NCBI RefSeq assembly: GCF_003473485.1
Contig: NC_053049.1
Location: 15,872,001 to 15,936,000 of the forward strand
Direction: 5' to 3'
DNA: 64,000 bases
From: Medicago truncatula
Taxonomy: Eukaryota > Streptophyta > Magnoliopsida > Fabales > Fabaceae
The position numbers and the translations under genes are program-made. The notes beneath the pieces were generated by a model. That model did not search any database. It saw nothing but the letters and a program-made list of their open reading frames with translations, and was not told the origin of the DNA. This document shows, piece by piece, positions 34,163-45,974 of this stretch. The first letter of the stretch is position 1. The number at the start of each line of letters is the position of its first letter.

Positions 34163-35363
34163 ATGATAGTGGATTCCGAAAGTGTGAGAAGAATGTTTAC
34201 TGATGCGGAACATGATTTTGAGGAGAATGTAGGTGTTGTGGACAAGACAAATGAAGAAGATAGTGACTTTTATAATTATCATTCTGAAGAGCTTAAGACA
34301 CCAATAAGCTCCTCGGATGATGAAGAAGAAGAAGGAAGCAAGAAACCTGTGTACCCTAAATTCGATGAATCGGCAAAGTTTGGTTATGTAAGTCTTGAGC
34401 TTGGGATGTTGTTCACTAACCTATCAATTTTTAAGACAGCTGTGAAGGATTACAATATCCATTTAAGAAGGGAGATCAAATGGGTCAAGAATGACAAGAA
34501 TAGAGCTAGGGCAAAATGCAAGCAACAAGAATGCTGCAAGTGGGAGATCTTTTGTAGCTGGAGTGAGTTCTATCAAAGTTTTCAAATCAAGACTTTTGTT
34601 TCGAAACACACTTGCTGTAAAGAAGGGTTTAAAAATAAACAAGCTAACAGGAAATGGGTTGTTAACAAACTTGAGGACAAGATGAGAACCGAACCTAGCC
34701 TTAGTCGCTGTGAAGCACATGACTATCTAAAGCGCGAGTTTGGGGTGGATGTAGCTGATTCGAAGATTTCTAGAGCTATGAAACGGGCTAGGGAATTGGT
34801 TGAAGCATGTGAAGACGTGCTACAACCTGCTCCACTTTCAATGATACTGGCTAGTGAATCGGTTGAAGCGAGTGAAGACGTGCCGCTATCTGATCCACCT
34901 GCAAATGTTAGTATGCTTATATGTCTATACTTTCTGCTTTAATAGTCTACATTTGTTTTTATGATAAAACATTGATTGATACAGTTTCTTACCTCCTGTT
35001 CATACTGTTCTACTCTAAAAATACACAGCAACTGCCAAAAGCTATCAAAAGGAGCATTGTGAAAAACTGTTTTCTGGTATCTGTATGATGAAAAAAAATT
35101 GTTCCTTTGTATCTAACACAATGAGAATTGTGTATATGGCACTGTCCATAAGTTTAGCACTTCTTTTTATAGTTTCTATTTTATGTGTTTTAATGCTACT
35201 TTATTGGCTCCAAATGCAGACTTTGAATTAGATTTAGGAGGATTTTGGTTTAATGGTATTTTTCTTTACGTGGTTTATAGTTTTGATTATGACGTCTTAT
35301 CTGTAGGGACTGGCTTCCGCGAGTGTTGGGGATAATGTAGCTGCAACTCCCTCGGATAAATAG
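34163..35363 (+). CDS. Mutator transposase N-terminal-domain protein, 266 aa, two exons
   Basis: Exon 34163-34906 (248 codons) and exon 35307-35363 (18 codons and TAG) join in phase 0: AAT|GTTAGT and CTGTAG|GGA. The N-terminus is acidic (SDDEEEEGSKK at 51-61). Residues about 78-152 match the DBD_Tnp_Mut domain: LELGMLFTNLSIFKTAVKDY, RARAKCKQQECCKWEIFCSW, FQIKTFVSKHTC, with the Cys and the HTC that could bind zinc. Residues 163-215 (KWVVNKLEDKMRTEPSLS and DVADSKISRAMKRARELVE) are the segment that normally leads into the DDE catalytic core. The core and SWIM finger are absent and no remnant follows. It may be a domesticated MULE-derived DNA-binding protein or a truncated one. Start is uncertain: an acceptor TGATAG at 34169 would remove the first ATG and leave Met11. 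A possible leader exon ends at GTATGA near 33128. Confidence 0.7.
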
Positions 35364-36229
35364 AACCTGCAAGGCTGTGACAACATTGGTTAAGGGTTTG
35401 AGATTCTATTTTCTGAAATTAAGGGTGTAAGTGCACACAATAGGAGCAACTTTTTGGATTTTATTTTCTGATTTTTATTGTGTGAATGCACATAGTAGGT
35501 GCCAACTTTTTGAGATTTTATTTCCAAATACTCACAATGTAAATGCGGTGCAAATTTTTTGGATTCTAAAATGGTTGTCCTATGAATCAATACAATCTTG
35601 GTATGGTAGATTCTATTGGAATTTGAATTAATGCATATTGAAATTGCTGCTATTTGAATCATATAGAAGATTTCATTTGAATTCCTATTACTGCATCAAG
35701 ATTATTTTTATAGCCATGTGCTGTAATTTCGTTTGCAGCAGGAACAATATTTGTTTTGTAGCCTTTATCAATTGTGCTAGTTATTTATATCGAAAATCTT
35801 TATAATTTAGAATAATTTCTTGGATAATCTCTCCACTACATGTTGCATTAGTGATTATGCTCTTATCATTTTATTGCAGTTTTAGCAATTCGGGCTGAAA
35901 TATTAAATCTTTGGTTGTTTCTGTGATTGCAATTAAGGTTGAATCATCTGCATTTAATCACAGTTCTCTGCAAAATAAAAAATTGCGACAGACTGTTATC
36001 ACGTCTGCAATTTAAAACTTTAGTCTGCATAAACTTTAGAGTTCTTACTCAATGGTTGTTTAACTGGTATATAGTTTACCCCAAATGTTGTTATTAGAAA
36101 AATAAGTAAATTACATGGAAACTAAAATCTCACTCATAAAACCAAGATTGAAGAGTTTACAAACAAGACATTGTTGAATCTCACGTTTACACCTTTCCAG
36201 CAAATTTACATTCCAATCAGCCAATTTAT
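35364..36229. repeat. Duplicated 3' flank, partner 41340-42207
   Basis: From about 35490 on, GTGCCAACTTTTTGAGATTT, TTCTAAAATGGTTGTCCTAT and CTACATGTTGCATTAGTGAT are closely repeated in order at 41340-42100. The duplicated block thus covers the downstream flank as well as the dioxygenase gene. The partner has a ~125-bp insertion (41765-41890). The first ~100 bp here are probably 3' UTR of the Mutator-derived gene. Confidence 0.85.
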
Positions 36230-38174
36230 TCATTCCTCTTGCTTTACAGCCTGAATTCTGAAGTGATCTAGTGCGGAATTACCATCTAGTCCTTTTCCAT
36301 AGTAGTGTGAGACCAAACCTTTAACCGATGTTTCTTTGTAAACAGGGGGATTCTCTGGTGTGAGCAACTCAGTTATAGGTCCATATAGTTTTGAATTCTC
36401 GGGGGGAAGATGTTGCCTGAAAAAGCATGCTACTGAAATTCGTGGACCAATTTTTGGTGCCAGAACTCTGTGTTTAACACTGAGAAACTTATCGTTTGTG
36501 ATTAGCTGCAAAATTATTTAGACATTGAAGGACAGTTCGGATTAGCTTCTATCTCATAGTATTTTACTGGTTGATGATTTTATGTTCTTGTTCTAAAGTA
36601 CTTCACAGCTTTTTTTTTTGATGAAATATACTAGTAGAAATGAAACTGTGTAGGACCACAGGTACTAAAAATCTAAAATAATGTTTTGGACGATAAAATG
36701 AAGTTATAAGGAGATGACACATGTCCACTTAATCATTTTTTTTCTTCTGGTACAATACTTAATCATTCTTTTATTAATTAGTTATAGTAAATAGATAGAT
36801 AGATAGGTAGATAGATAAATAATGAAATTTTTACCTGCATCATGTCACCGAGGTTAATGACCAGAGCGCCAGGAATCGGTGTGACATCAACCCACTGATT
36901 TCCATGGAAAACTTGGAGGCCACCAAGTTGATCTTGTAAGAGAACAGTAAAGAAACTACTGTCAGAATGAGCACTTGTGCCAAAAGTGAGTTCTGGCTCA
37001 GGGCAAGGTGGGTAATAATGGGAAATTAGGAAAAGTCCTTCTGCACAATCTATGTCTTTAAGGTAATTGGAATTAAGGCCTAATGCTTCAGAAAGCAATT
37101 CAAGCAGAATCATCCCCACTTTGTTGACATAGTCAGAGTACTTAACTGTTATATCTCTGCATGTAAATAAGTTAAATATATCAAAATCTGAATGTTTGTA
37201 TATTTTAAGTTAAATTCAAGGTTTGTACCTAATTTTGAGTAGAAGCACAAGACCAACCATTGTACTGTAGTAATGATTCATTTTAAAGAAAATATGTAAG
37301 GGATCCATGCATTATGAACAAATGAATTTGATTGTAATAACTTATTCAGGTAGATGTAAAGCTAAATAAGTATTACTAGACAGTTTTGACAACATTATAT
37401 AAATAAATTTCTAAATTTTTTAGTAAAAGTTTGTGCCTAACTTTGTAAACAAAAATTTCTTAAAAGTCTTCGTGAGCTTAACTCATGGTTCGAATTTCGG
37501 ATCCTCCACTTACTCACCTTAAAATGTGAATTTCTCGGATCCTCTACTTATTCACCTTAAGATGTGAATTTCTAACCCCTAAACTACTTGATTAAAAAAG
37601 TATCAGAGAGTACATGATAAATATACCTGCAAACTGTAGGCAGATCCTGAGGATCAAGAGGCTGAGGACCCATAACACAAGAAAGACTATCCCTCCAATT
37701 AACAGCAGGAGTAACATACAAATCAAAATTGGTATTAAAATAAGCTCTTTTAGTAATATCACGAGAATAAAACTTTTTCTTCATTTCAGTGTCTTGTTCA
37801 TGAAATCTGACCACTCCATCAATCATTTCATCCAAAACAGTAGATGGAATACCATGGTTGACCACTTGAAAGAACCCCCACTTTTCACTTGCATGCTTTA
37901 CTTTCTCAATTATCTCTAAACGTGAACTTGAACTTGTGTTGGTAAATAAAGGACCAAAATCTATGATTGGAATACTAAGATTGGTTGAACTGGTTTGTTT
38001 GTTGTTATGTTCATGAATCTTATCATGAATGAAAATCTTTGGGACTTTGGTCAAACCAGCATCTACAAGTCCTTTTACACCTTCTTTTGATTCATCAAGA
38101 AGCTTTAACTCTTTCTGTCTATCATAAACATGTTCATGTTCTTGTTTGATTTCTTCTAGATTTGTGTTCACCAT
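36230..38174 (-). CDS. 2-oxoglutarate/Fe(II) dioxygenase, ACC-oxidase-homolog 1-like (DOXC), copy 1, 381 aa
   Basis: Three exons, 38174-37627, 37156-36835 and 36505-36230, all GT-AG, give 382 codons with stop. The N-terminal DIOX_N region holds [11 protein letters not shown] and [20 protein letters not shown]. The double-stranded beta-helix core has the iron ligands H246 and D248 ([10 protein letters not shown]) and H302 (SVKHRVLA), and the 2-oxoglutarate R312-x-S314 (PRISVACFF). [14 protein letters not shown] and [17 protein letters not shown] are typical. The closest family I recognise is the 1-aminocyclopropane-1-carboxylate oxidase homolog 1 group of soluble plant dioxygenases; they are not true ACC oxidases and the substrate cannot be read from sequence. 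The ATG at 38174 is supported by its exact counterpart in copy 2. Introns differ in length from copy 2, and a GATA microsatellite lies just inside intron 2. Confidence 0.95.
36781..36822. repeat. (GATA)n-like microsatellite in dioxygenase intron
   Basis: ATAGATAGATAGATAGGTAG and following ATAGATAAATAA lie directly beside the splice donor of exon 2 in copy 1. The run is absent from the matching intron of copy 2. Confidence 0.85.
37470..37600 (+). mobile_element. tRNA-like SINE remnant with internal duplication, in intron 1
   Basis: CTTCGTGAGCTTAACTCATGG and GGTTCGAATTTCGGATCC start the unit. CTTACTCACCTTAAAATGTGAATTTCT and a near copy (CTTATTCACCTTAAGATGTG) follow in tandem at a ~40-bp period. 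Absent from copy 2 of the dioxygenase, so it postdates the duplication or was lost there. Confidence 0.5.
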
Positions 38175-38289
38175 GCTATGCTTTCTTTCACTGCTTTTTT
38201 CTCTATAACAACTCAACAGATAAGATATCTGTCTTTGGCTTTTTGGGAAGTTGTACAATAATGTCTGGAAAATAAGTACACTCTCCAAT

Positions 38290-38970
38290 TTTGAAAATAA
38301 GCCAAAAAAAGAAAGATATTAAGGTTACGGTGACATTGATGATTTTAATATATTTTTGATAGAAGACAATGATATATGAATGACTAAAATAAGTTATTTT
38401 GATGAAAAAGAATGATCGGTTAGGAGAGAGAAGAGACAACTTCATCAATATTATCAAAATTCAATGTCACCTAAGTACCTAAACAATAATCGATACCAAT
38501 TATCAATAATTTATTTGATTACTTCACAACCATCTCATCTAAGCGCTCTTGGGTGTGTGTGCCCTCTTTTAATTTAACATTAACGGTACTATGAAATTAT
38601 AATTTACTAAAATTATTATTCGCTCTTTGATTTATATATTTTATTTTTATTTTATGTGATGGAACGAGTCTCTTCTAGCTTAATCAAGGTCCTGAGTTCG
38701 AATCCAGCCTTGGGCATGCAGCAGCGTTAAAACTCTTAGGGAGAGCCTGCCGCCCATTTAGGTCCCACAATGCTCGAGGGATTAATCTCTGCGGGATACC
38801 CGGTTTATACCAGGAAAAAAAGAGGGCACACACTAACATGTGTTCTTGGGATACATATTGATGAACTCAAAATAGAAATATTCATTTAACAACTTATCCT
38901 TTAGACTAATCGAACGGTGGTTACAGAGCAAGAGAGATCACAAGAGACAAATGGGCAGAAGATGATCTGA
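38290..38970. other. Upstream flank of dioxygenase copy 1 with SINE insertion
   Basis: CTAACATGTGTTCTTGGGATA, GAACTCAAAATAGAAATATTCAT and AGAGATCACAAGAGACAAAT (38830-38960) recur at 40930-41050. A SINE-like unit (38655-38817, B-box CCTGAGTTCGAATCC) is enclosed by inverted arms GTGTGTGCCCTCTTTT (38555) and AAAAGAGGGCACACAC (38818). Confidence 0.7.
38655..38817 (+). mobile_element. tRNA-derived SINE
   Basis: TGATGGAACGAGTCTCTTCTAGC, CAAGGTCCTGAGTTCGAATCC (B-box) and CAGGAAAAAA tail. The middle GGGAGAGCCTGCCGCCCATT and CTGCGGGATACCCGG are GC-richer than the flanks. Not present in the paralogous flank at 40900. Confidence 0.6.
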
Positions 38971-39240
38971 TTTTTTTTTTTGATAGGGCAAGAGCAAAAT
39001 GACATCAAAGAGAGTGACTCCCAACCAAGTTGGTACCCAACTCTAATCAATTGTCAATTGTTCATATATATATATTATTAAAAAAAAGGGAAAAAATTAC
39101 AAAAAAAATTGGGGGGACATAAAACCTAACCCAATCGATCCATGTGAATCAACCATAACAGGTAATACATCAAAGAAGAACAACACAGTGGATCCAACCC
39201 TAATCAATTCTAAGAAACGAACACCATAACAATAAACGTT
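38970..39240 (-). mobile_element. LINE 3' end fragment, reverse orientation
   Basis: Poly-T (38970-38980) followed by CAACCAAGTTGGTACCCAAC and an A/G-rich run before GGGGGGACATAAAACC has the same layout as 1778-2127 (CCAACTAGGTTGGCACCC, AAAAAGGGGGG). Read on the minus strand it is a poly-A-tailed 3' end. Confidence 0.5.
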
Positions 39241-39529
39241 TGTGAGTACCAAGAGGGTCTATAATTTGGCGAATGATGCGATCGTCAACACGAAATCGGA
39301 TCACATACCATCAACTCCATGCAAAAAATCGCAGCAAGCATTAATGACTGTTTCGAGTTCACACAGTCCCAAGTCAAACATAAGGACACATAATGACTGT
39401 TTTGAGTGTGCAAAGCTTCTAAATTGGCGTATGAATCGTCTGTCAACACATAATGATTCAAGGACCAGCCAAAGTACAAAAATTACAAATTCATCCTTGA
39501 ATTTGCAAGGACCATCCAAATTCGTCCCC

Positions 39530-39912
39530 CGATTTATCTAAATATCAAATTCATCCATGAATTTGGCAAATGTCAATCAATTTAGTCCATTCATCAAGTT
39601 GTGGTGTTAAAGGTGTTGACGTGGTCTGTTAACCTCTCCCAAGGCTTGCCATGTCAGATGTCACACAAGCAGAGATTAATTTTGTAGAAAGTGACAAAAT
39701 TGCCAAGGGCGAAATTGATTGATTTGAAGAAAATTGAAACCCTGATTTGCAGAAAAATGGTCGTCATACAACGACTTTTCTTCCCCAAATCTATAAAATT
39801 GGAACCCCAATTTTACAATCTGTAATCTAGAGTTCAAAATTCCAAAAATTTCTTCCATTAATTGATGACAACGTTCTTCCCCAATTCTAAAAATTTCAAA
39901 ACCTAATTAATT
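39530..39912. other. Dispersed repeat that truncates the dioxygenase pseudogene
   Basis: ATCAAATTCATCCATGAATTTGG and AATCAATTTAGTCCATTCATCAAG, then GTTAAAGGTGTTGACGTGG, resemble a common plant repeat. Its edge meets dioxygenase exon sequence at 39912. A 60-codon minus frame (39858-39676) has no known domain. Confidence 0.4.
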
Positions 39913-40217
39913 GAAAGAACCCCACTTTTCACTTGCATGCTTTACTTTCTCAATTATCTCTAAACGTGAACTTGAACTTGTGTGGTAAATAAAGGTCCAA
40001 AGTCTATGATTGGAATACTAAGATTGGTTGAACTGGTTTGTTTGTTGTTATGTTCATGAACCTTATCATGAATGAAAATCTTTGGGAATTTGGTCAAACC
40101 AGCATCAACAAGTCCTTTTACACCTTCTTTTGATTCATCAAGAAGCATTAACTCTTTGTGTCTATCATAAACATGTTCACGGTCTTGTTTGATTTCTTCT
40201 AGATTTGTGTTCCCCAT
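39913..40217 (-). pseudogene. Truncated dioxygenase copy (exon 1 only)
   Basis: ATG at 40217 ([11 protein letters not shown]) opens a near copy of the first ~100 codons of the flanking dioxygenases, including [15 protein letters not shown] and [11 protein letters not shown]. One base is missing relative to both intact genes (GTGTGG versus GTGTTGG near 39980), shifting the frame to a stop at 39960. Another base is lost near 39918. Homology ends inside exon 1 at EKWGFF; exons 2 and 3 are absent. Upstream flank (40220-40400) still matches those of the intact genes. Confidence 0.95.
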
Positions 40218-40399
40218 GTTTGAGTTTCTTTCTTGGACAACAAAACAACAGATGAGATATTTGTCTTTTGTTTTTTTGGGAAATTGTACAATGATGTCTA
40301 GAAAATAAGTATAATCCAATGTTGAAGATAAGTCAAAAAAAGAAAGAACTAAAGGACACATGAGAAAGAAAAAAGAAATTCTTGGGTGACATTAAAATT

Positions 40400-42207
40400 T
40401 GATGATATCAATGACTTTAATGTATTTTTTTTTTTGAAAAAGAATGATATATGAACGATTAAAATAAGAGTGGTTATACGTTGATTACCATAAGTGGCAC
40501 ACATCTTTTTTACCGCCATACATGGATGTGTCATGTGGCCATGTGAGCCTCACCACCCCACCTAATACTGTCTTTTACATGAGGTGAAATTACGAAAATG
40601 TCTTTTCACATGAAATGTATAATGGAGGTAGGTGAAGAAATGGTGTCAATATAACATTATTGTTAAAATAAATTATTTTGATAAGATAGAATGATATGTT
40701 GGAAGAGAGATAAAGACAAAGCCATTAATTTCATCAAAACTCAATGTCACTTAAGTGAAACCCAAAAAATAACGAGATTGTCAATGATTAACGTTAAATT
40801 AGTAAATTAAAAAATAGAAATAAAAATTATAAACCAAAGGTAGAATAATAATTTTAGTAAATTAAAATATCAAAGCACTATGGATGTACTCATTGCAATC
40901 ATTAATGTTAAATTAAAAGAGGATAAATGCTAACATGTGTTCTTAAGATACATGTTAATGAACTCAATAAAGAAATATTTATCTAAATACTAATCCTTCG
41001 GATTAATTGAACAATGGGTAAGAAAACATGAGAGATCACAAGAGACAAATAGATAGGAGATGATCCGAGTCTAAAAACGATTAACTATTTACCCATCTTT
41101 TTTTAAGAATAACTATTTACCCATCTTAAAATTACAAAAATTACTAACAAAAATATAAAGTTGACCAAATTGACCATTAATGCGTGCTAGCATTTTCCTA
41201 AAAAGTTGGCCAAATTGTCCAATGCCACACGGAGGTGTAGAGTGGTGGTATGCAACGTAAGGTGGTCTATCTATCACTAGTCATAGTTTTCCAAGCATTT
41301 TCTTGAATAAAAAATAAATTTGGTCAACTAAATAGAAAAGATAGATAGTAGGTTCTAACTTTTTGAGATTTTATTTCCAAACACTCACAAAGTATACATA
41401 GTAGGTGCAAACTTTTTGGATTCTAAAATGGTTGTCCTATGAATCAATCTAATCTTTATATGGTAGATTCTATTAGAATTTGAATTACTGCATATTGAAA
41501 TTGCTGTTATTTGAATCATATGGAAGATTCCATTTGAATTCATATTACTGCAGCAAGATTATTTTTATGGCCATGTGCTGTAATTTCATTTGCAGCAGCA
41601 ATATTATTTGTTCTATAACCTTTAACAATTGTGCTAGTTATTTATACCGAAAATCTTTATAATTTAGAATAATTTCTTGGATAATCTCCACTACATGCTG
41701 TATTAGTGATCATGCTCTTATCATTTTATTGCAGTTCTAGCGATTCGGGCTGCAATATTAAACTTTTGACTTAGAAATCGTGGTTGAGTCTAACACAATC
41801 CCACAAAACCGGCTTGTGAGGTGAGAATTTTTCCCACTTATAAACACATATTCATGCCTTATTATGTTCGATGATGCAGGACTCTTTAATATTTTGGTTG
41901 TATCTGTGATTGCAATTAAGGCTGAATCATCTGCAGTTAATCACAGTTCTCTGCAAAGTAAAAAATTGCGACATTACTGTTATCATGTCTGCAATTTAAA
42001 ACTTTAGACTACATAAACTTTAGAGTTCTTACTCTTCAATATTTAAAATTTTATGCCAAATGTTGTTATTAGAAAAATAAAGTAATTACATGGAAACTAA
42101 AATTTCAGTCTCATAAGACCAAGATTGTAGAGTTTACAAACGAGACATGTCGAATCTCTCACGATTACACCTTTCAAGCAAATTTCCATTCCTATCAGCC
42201 AATTTCT
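40400..42207. other. Intergenic DNA between pseudogene and dioxygenase copy 2
   Basis: 40900-41060 repeats the copy-1 upstream flank, and 41340-42207 repeats the copy-1 downstream flank. The rest is AT-rich without ORFs of note. TTACCGCCATACATGGATGTG near 40510 is locally GC-richer. Confidence 0.7.
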
Positions 42208-44514
42208 TCATTCCTCTTGCTGTTCAGCCTGAATTCTGAAGTGATCTAGTGCAGAATTACCATCTAGCCCTTTTCCATATAGTTTTGAGACCAAGCCCTT
42301 TACTGATGTTTCCTTGTAAAGTGGAGGATTCTCTGGTGTGAGCAACTCTGCTATAGGTCCATATAGTTTTGTATTTTCAGGGGGAAGATGCTGCCTGAAA
42401 AAGCATGCTACTGAAACTCTTGGACCAATGCTTTGCGCCAGAACTCTGTGTTTAACGCTTAGAAACTTATCGTTTGTGATTATCTGCAAAGAAAGTGTTT
42501 AGACATTGAAGGACAATTTTAATTAGCTTCAATCTCATTAAATTTACTAGTTGATGATTTTACGTTTTGCTTCTAAAGAACTTAAAACTTCTTTTATAAA
42601 GTATACTAGTAGAAACGAAACTGCGTAGAACCACATGTACTAAAAAATGTCTAGTTATAAATATAAATTTCTACCTGCATCATGTCACCGAGGTTAACGA
42701 CCAAAGCGCCAGGAATCGGTGTGACATCAACCCACTGATTTTCATGGAAAACTTGGAGGCCACCAAGTTGATCTTGTAAGAGAACAGTGAGGAAGCTACT
42801 GTCAGAATGAGCACTAGCACCAATAGTCAATTCAGGCTCAGGGCAAGGTGGGTAATAATGGGAAATTAGGAAAAGGCCTTCTACACAATCTATGTCTTTA
42901 AGGTAATTGGAATTGAGGCCTAATGCTTCTGAAAGCAATTCAAATAAAATCGTCCCCACTTTCTTAACATACTCAGAGTACGTCGTTGTTATGTCTCTGC
43001 ATGTAAACCACGTTAAATAATATCAGGCTTAGTTCAAATCTATTATTGTGTAGCAATTTATACAGGTAGATGTAAAGCAAAATAGGTTTTACTAGACAGA
43101 AAGTAAGACAAAAGTGCTTATGTATATGAACAGAGAACATAAAACAGATTTAACATCATCATATAAATAGCTCTGAAACAAAGGTACTCCTAATTTCATG
43201 TTGTAATATATTCTAATGGTGTACTTGACAACCATGGTTGTCATTATCAAGTCGATATTCAAATTGTGAATCTGGAAGATCTATTTTCCGAAACGTGAAT
43301 TGAATCTATTAATGTATACATGACCAATGAAATATGACATTTTAAAGTAAAAACAAGGGGTTTGCATAAAAGAATAAGCACTTATATCAAATTGAAACTT
43401 CAAAATAATTAACGACTTAAGTTATAAATCAAGATGACAAAAGAAAGTGGCAAGAAACACGAAGTTGACAAAAAATAGTGATTATCTACACAAAGATAAG
43501 GGCAAGCTGCTAATCATATAATGAATTGAGATTCATTGAAATGCATCGAGATTCATGTCATAAATAGATATGCACAACAATTCATATCAATAACTCAGTT
43601 TTGTTTCGAATACAAGTTACGTGTATCGTAAGATATTGATAACCAGTATAGGTTGAACCACAGTTAGTATACATTAAGCAGGCAGAGACCTGCCGACCAT
43701 AACAAGAAGGTCTGTGTAACTAACAGCAGGCATGCTGCTATACTTATTCTACTCTAGAAAACTCCACCCGGTCCTGTTTATAAGAGAAAGTTGGGTCAAC
43801 AAAAGTTGATGTATCTGATTCAATTCAGATCCATCAACTTTCGTTGACCAAACTTTTTCCTATAAAAAGGACCGGAGTTTCAAACTTTAAAAACTACAAA
43901 TAATAAAGAACAAATATTTGTAAAAAAAGACACTGGAAAAGTAAAGAGTACATGGGAAATATATACCTGCAAACTGTAGGCAATTTCTGAGGATCAAGAG
44001 GCTGAGGACCCATAACACAAGAAAGACTATCTCTCCAATTAACAGCAGGAGTAACATACAAATCAAAATTGGTATTATAATACACCCTTTTACCATTATC
44101 ACGAGAATAAAACTCTTTCTTCGTTTCAGTGTCTTGTTCATGAAATCTAACCACTCCATCAATCATTTCATCCAAAACAGTAGATGGAATACCATGGTTG
44201 ACCACTTGAAAGAATCCCCACTTTTCACTTGCATACTTTACTTTCTCAATTATCTCTAAACGTGAACTTGAACTTGTGTTGGTAAATAAAGGTCCAAAAT
44301 CTATGATTGGAATACTAAGATTGGTTGAACTGGTTTGTTTGTTGTTATGTTCATGAATCTTATCATGAATGAAAATCTTTGGGACTTTGGTCAAACCAGC
44401 ATCTACAAGTCCTTTTACACCTTCTTTTGATTCATCAAGCAGCTTTAACTCTTTCTGTCTATCATAAACATGTTCATGGTCTTGTTTGATTTCTTCTAGG
44501 TTTGTGTTCACCAT
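42208..44514 (-). CDS. 2-oxoglutarate/Fe(II) dioxygenase, ACC-oxidase-homolog 1-like (DOXC), copy 2, 381 aa
   Basis: Exons 44514-43967, 42996-42675 and 42483-42208 have exactly the lengths of copy 1 (548, 322, 276 nt) and the same phases. All catalytic residues are kept: [11 protein letters not shown] (iron His and Asp), SVKHRVLA (second His) and PRVSVACFF (Arg and Ser for 2-oxoglutarate). Differences from copy 1 include [12 protein letters not shown] for [11 protein letters not shown] and [10 protein letters not shown] for [10 protein letters not shown] near the C-terminus. Intron 1 is longer (970 bp versus 470) and intron 2 shorter (191 versus 329). No disabling change was seen, so both copies may be active; substrate unknown. 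Starts [15 protein letters not shown], the same ATG context as copy 1. Confidence 0.95.
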
Positions 44515-45970
44515 GTTTGAGTTTCTTTCTTTGACAACAACTCAACAGAGGAGATATTGTCTTTGGCTTTTTGGGATATTGTACAGTGATGTCTTTGTCT
44601 CTCCAATTTTAAAATAAGCCAAAAAAGAATGATCTAAACTGTAACAGGAATTAGGTAGTAGTGAACTAGAAGTATTGGTCAATTAGATTATGGGAAATAA
44701 AATTTTAAATCTAGTGCAGGCCATGACTGCTAAATAACATAAAATAATCTATTTTCATCAATAATCTATTTCTAAAAATAGTGGCCGATATTGATAACCA
44801 TGTTATCGGTCGATAAAACAGGCATATTGACTGTCTCAATTGGTATTAGGAGCCTTTAATCTAGTGCAGGCCATGACTGCTAAATACAAACTGAAGAAAA
44901 CGTCTCAATTGGTATCAGGAGCCTTTAATCTAGTGCCATGACTGCTAAATACAAACCGAAGTAAATTTTGAGTGTTATGGGAGTTGAGTAAAAGATGGAA
45001 ATGAGTTTATGCTTCCTATGTGATGAACCTCTTACTTTAGATCATTTTCAATTAAAGCATAAGAATATTAAAATAGCAATGAGGGATATTGATTAAAGCA
45101 TAAGTGTTATGGAAAATTTTCTTGTACTGAATCCATTAATCAACATCTCTCTTGAAACCCATGAATAGGATGGGTAATGCACTTGGACTTGAAAAGTTGT
45201 GTTATTCCCTTCAAGGGTTTGATCAAATGCTGCCGAAGCAGTTGATAGCCACGTTGTTGAACCATCAAACAACCAATTACGGCAACAATTGTGCCATTGG
45301 TTGTGCGACAACCAAAAGGTTTTTCAATCTCTCCTTGAAATTTTCTAGTTGGATTGAGCGCATCTTCAGAAAAGCAATCATCACCTTCGACAACTAGTAT
45401 GTATGCACAATCAGTCGTTCTGCGTTTAAGCAATCTCAGATGTTTTGATCCCGGTGGGTTGTTATCCCGCGAGCTTGACGCAACTCATCTTTCACGCTAC
45501 AGGTTCACACCGATTGTTTTGGTAGCCACGATGCCATCACCGTCACCAAGGTTCTATCCGCCTCCAAAACCACCTGATACGGTTGTTGAGCTCTTTCTTA
45601 CGATCAGAACTAAGTGCTCTGGTCCTTCTCCACAAGTTCGTAGCAGGTGCAGAACAACTCAAAGTGCTAAGGTATTTCTGCATCAATAGGATTTATTTCC
45701 ACATCTTCTAATCTAGTTAGAAGTAACTTTGTAAGTGGTATTCCATTGACAAGGTTAGCTGGAGATAAATGTGCATCATAGTTATGTGACTCTTTTGTGC
45801 CCCCCTCAAGATTTGGATAACTATATTTTTCTTCATGCCAATCATTTTGATATTTCTGGCTTAGATATAGTAATCAGATTGATTTCAAGAGAGATGTTGA
45901 TTAATTTATCTACCTTCTTGGGAATTGTTTTTTTCAAACTGCTACAATTTCTAGAATTCCAATGACGAAA
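44515..45970. other. No gene recognised; local repeats and unassigned frames
   Basis: GGAGCCTTTAATCTAGTGC with CATGACTGCTAAATA occurs twice in direct orientation at about 44848-44886 and 44920-44953, with an earlier piece near 44712. Opposing frames at 45140-45433 (-) and 45354-45689 (+) are open but match nothing I know. They may be debris of a gene fused to the CDC48-like piece that follows. Confidence 0.4.
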
Positions 45971-45974
45971 CTGA

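Noticed and set aside
45140-45689. Opposing open frames (97 and 111 codons)
   Set aside because: Neither shows a recognisable domain or splice-supported extension; kept only as unassigned DNA.
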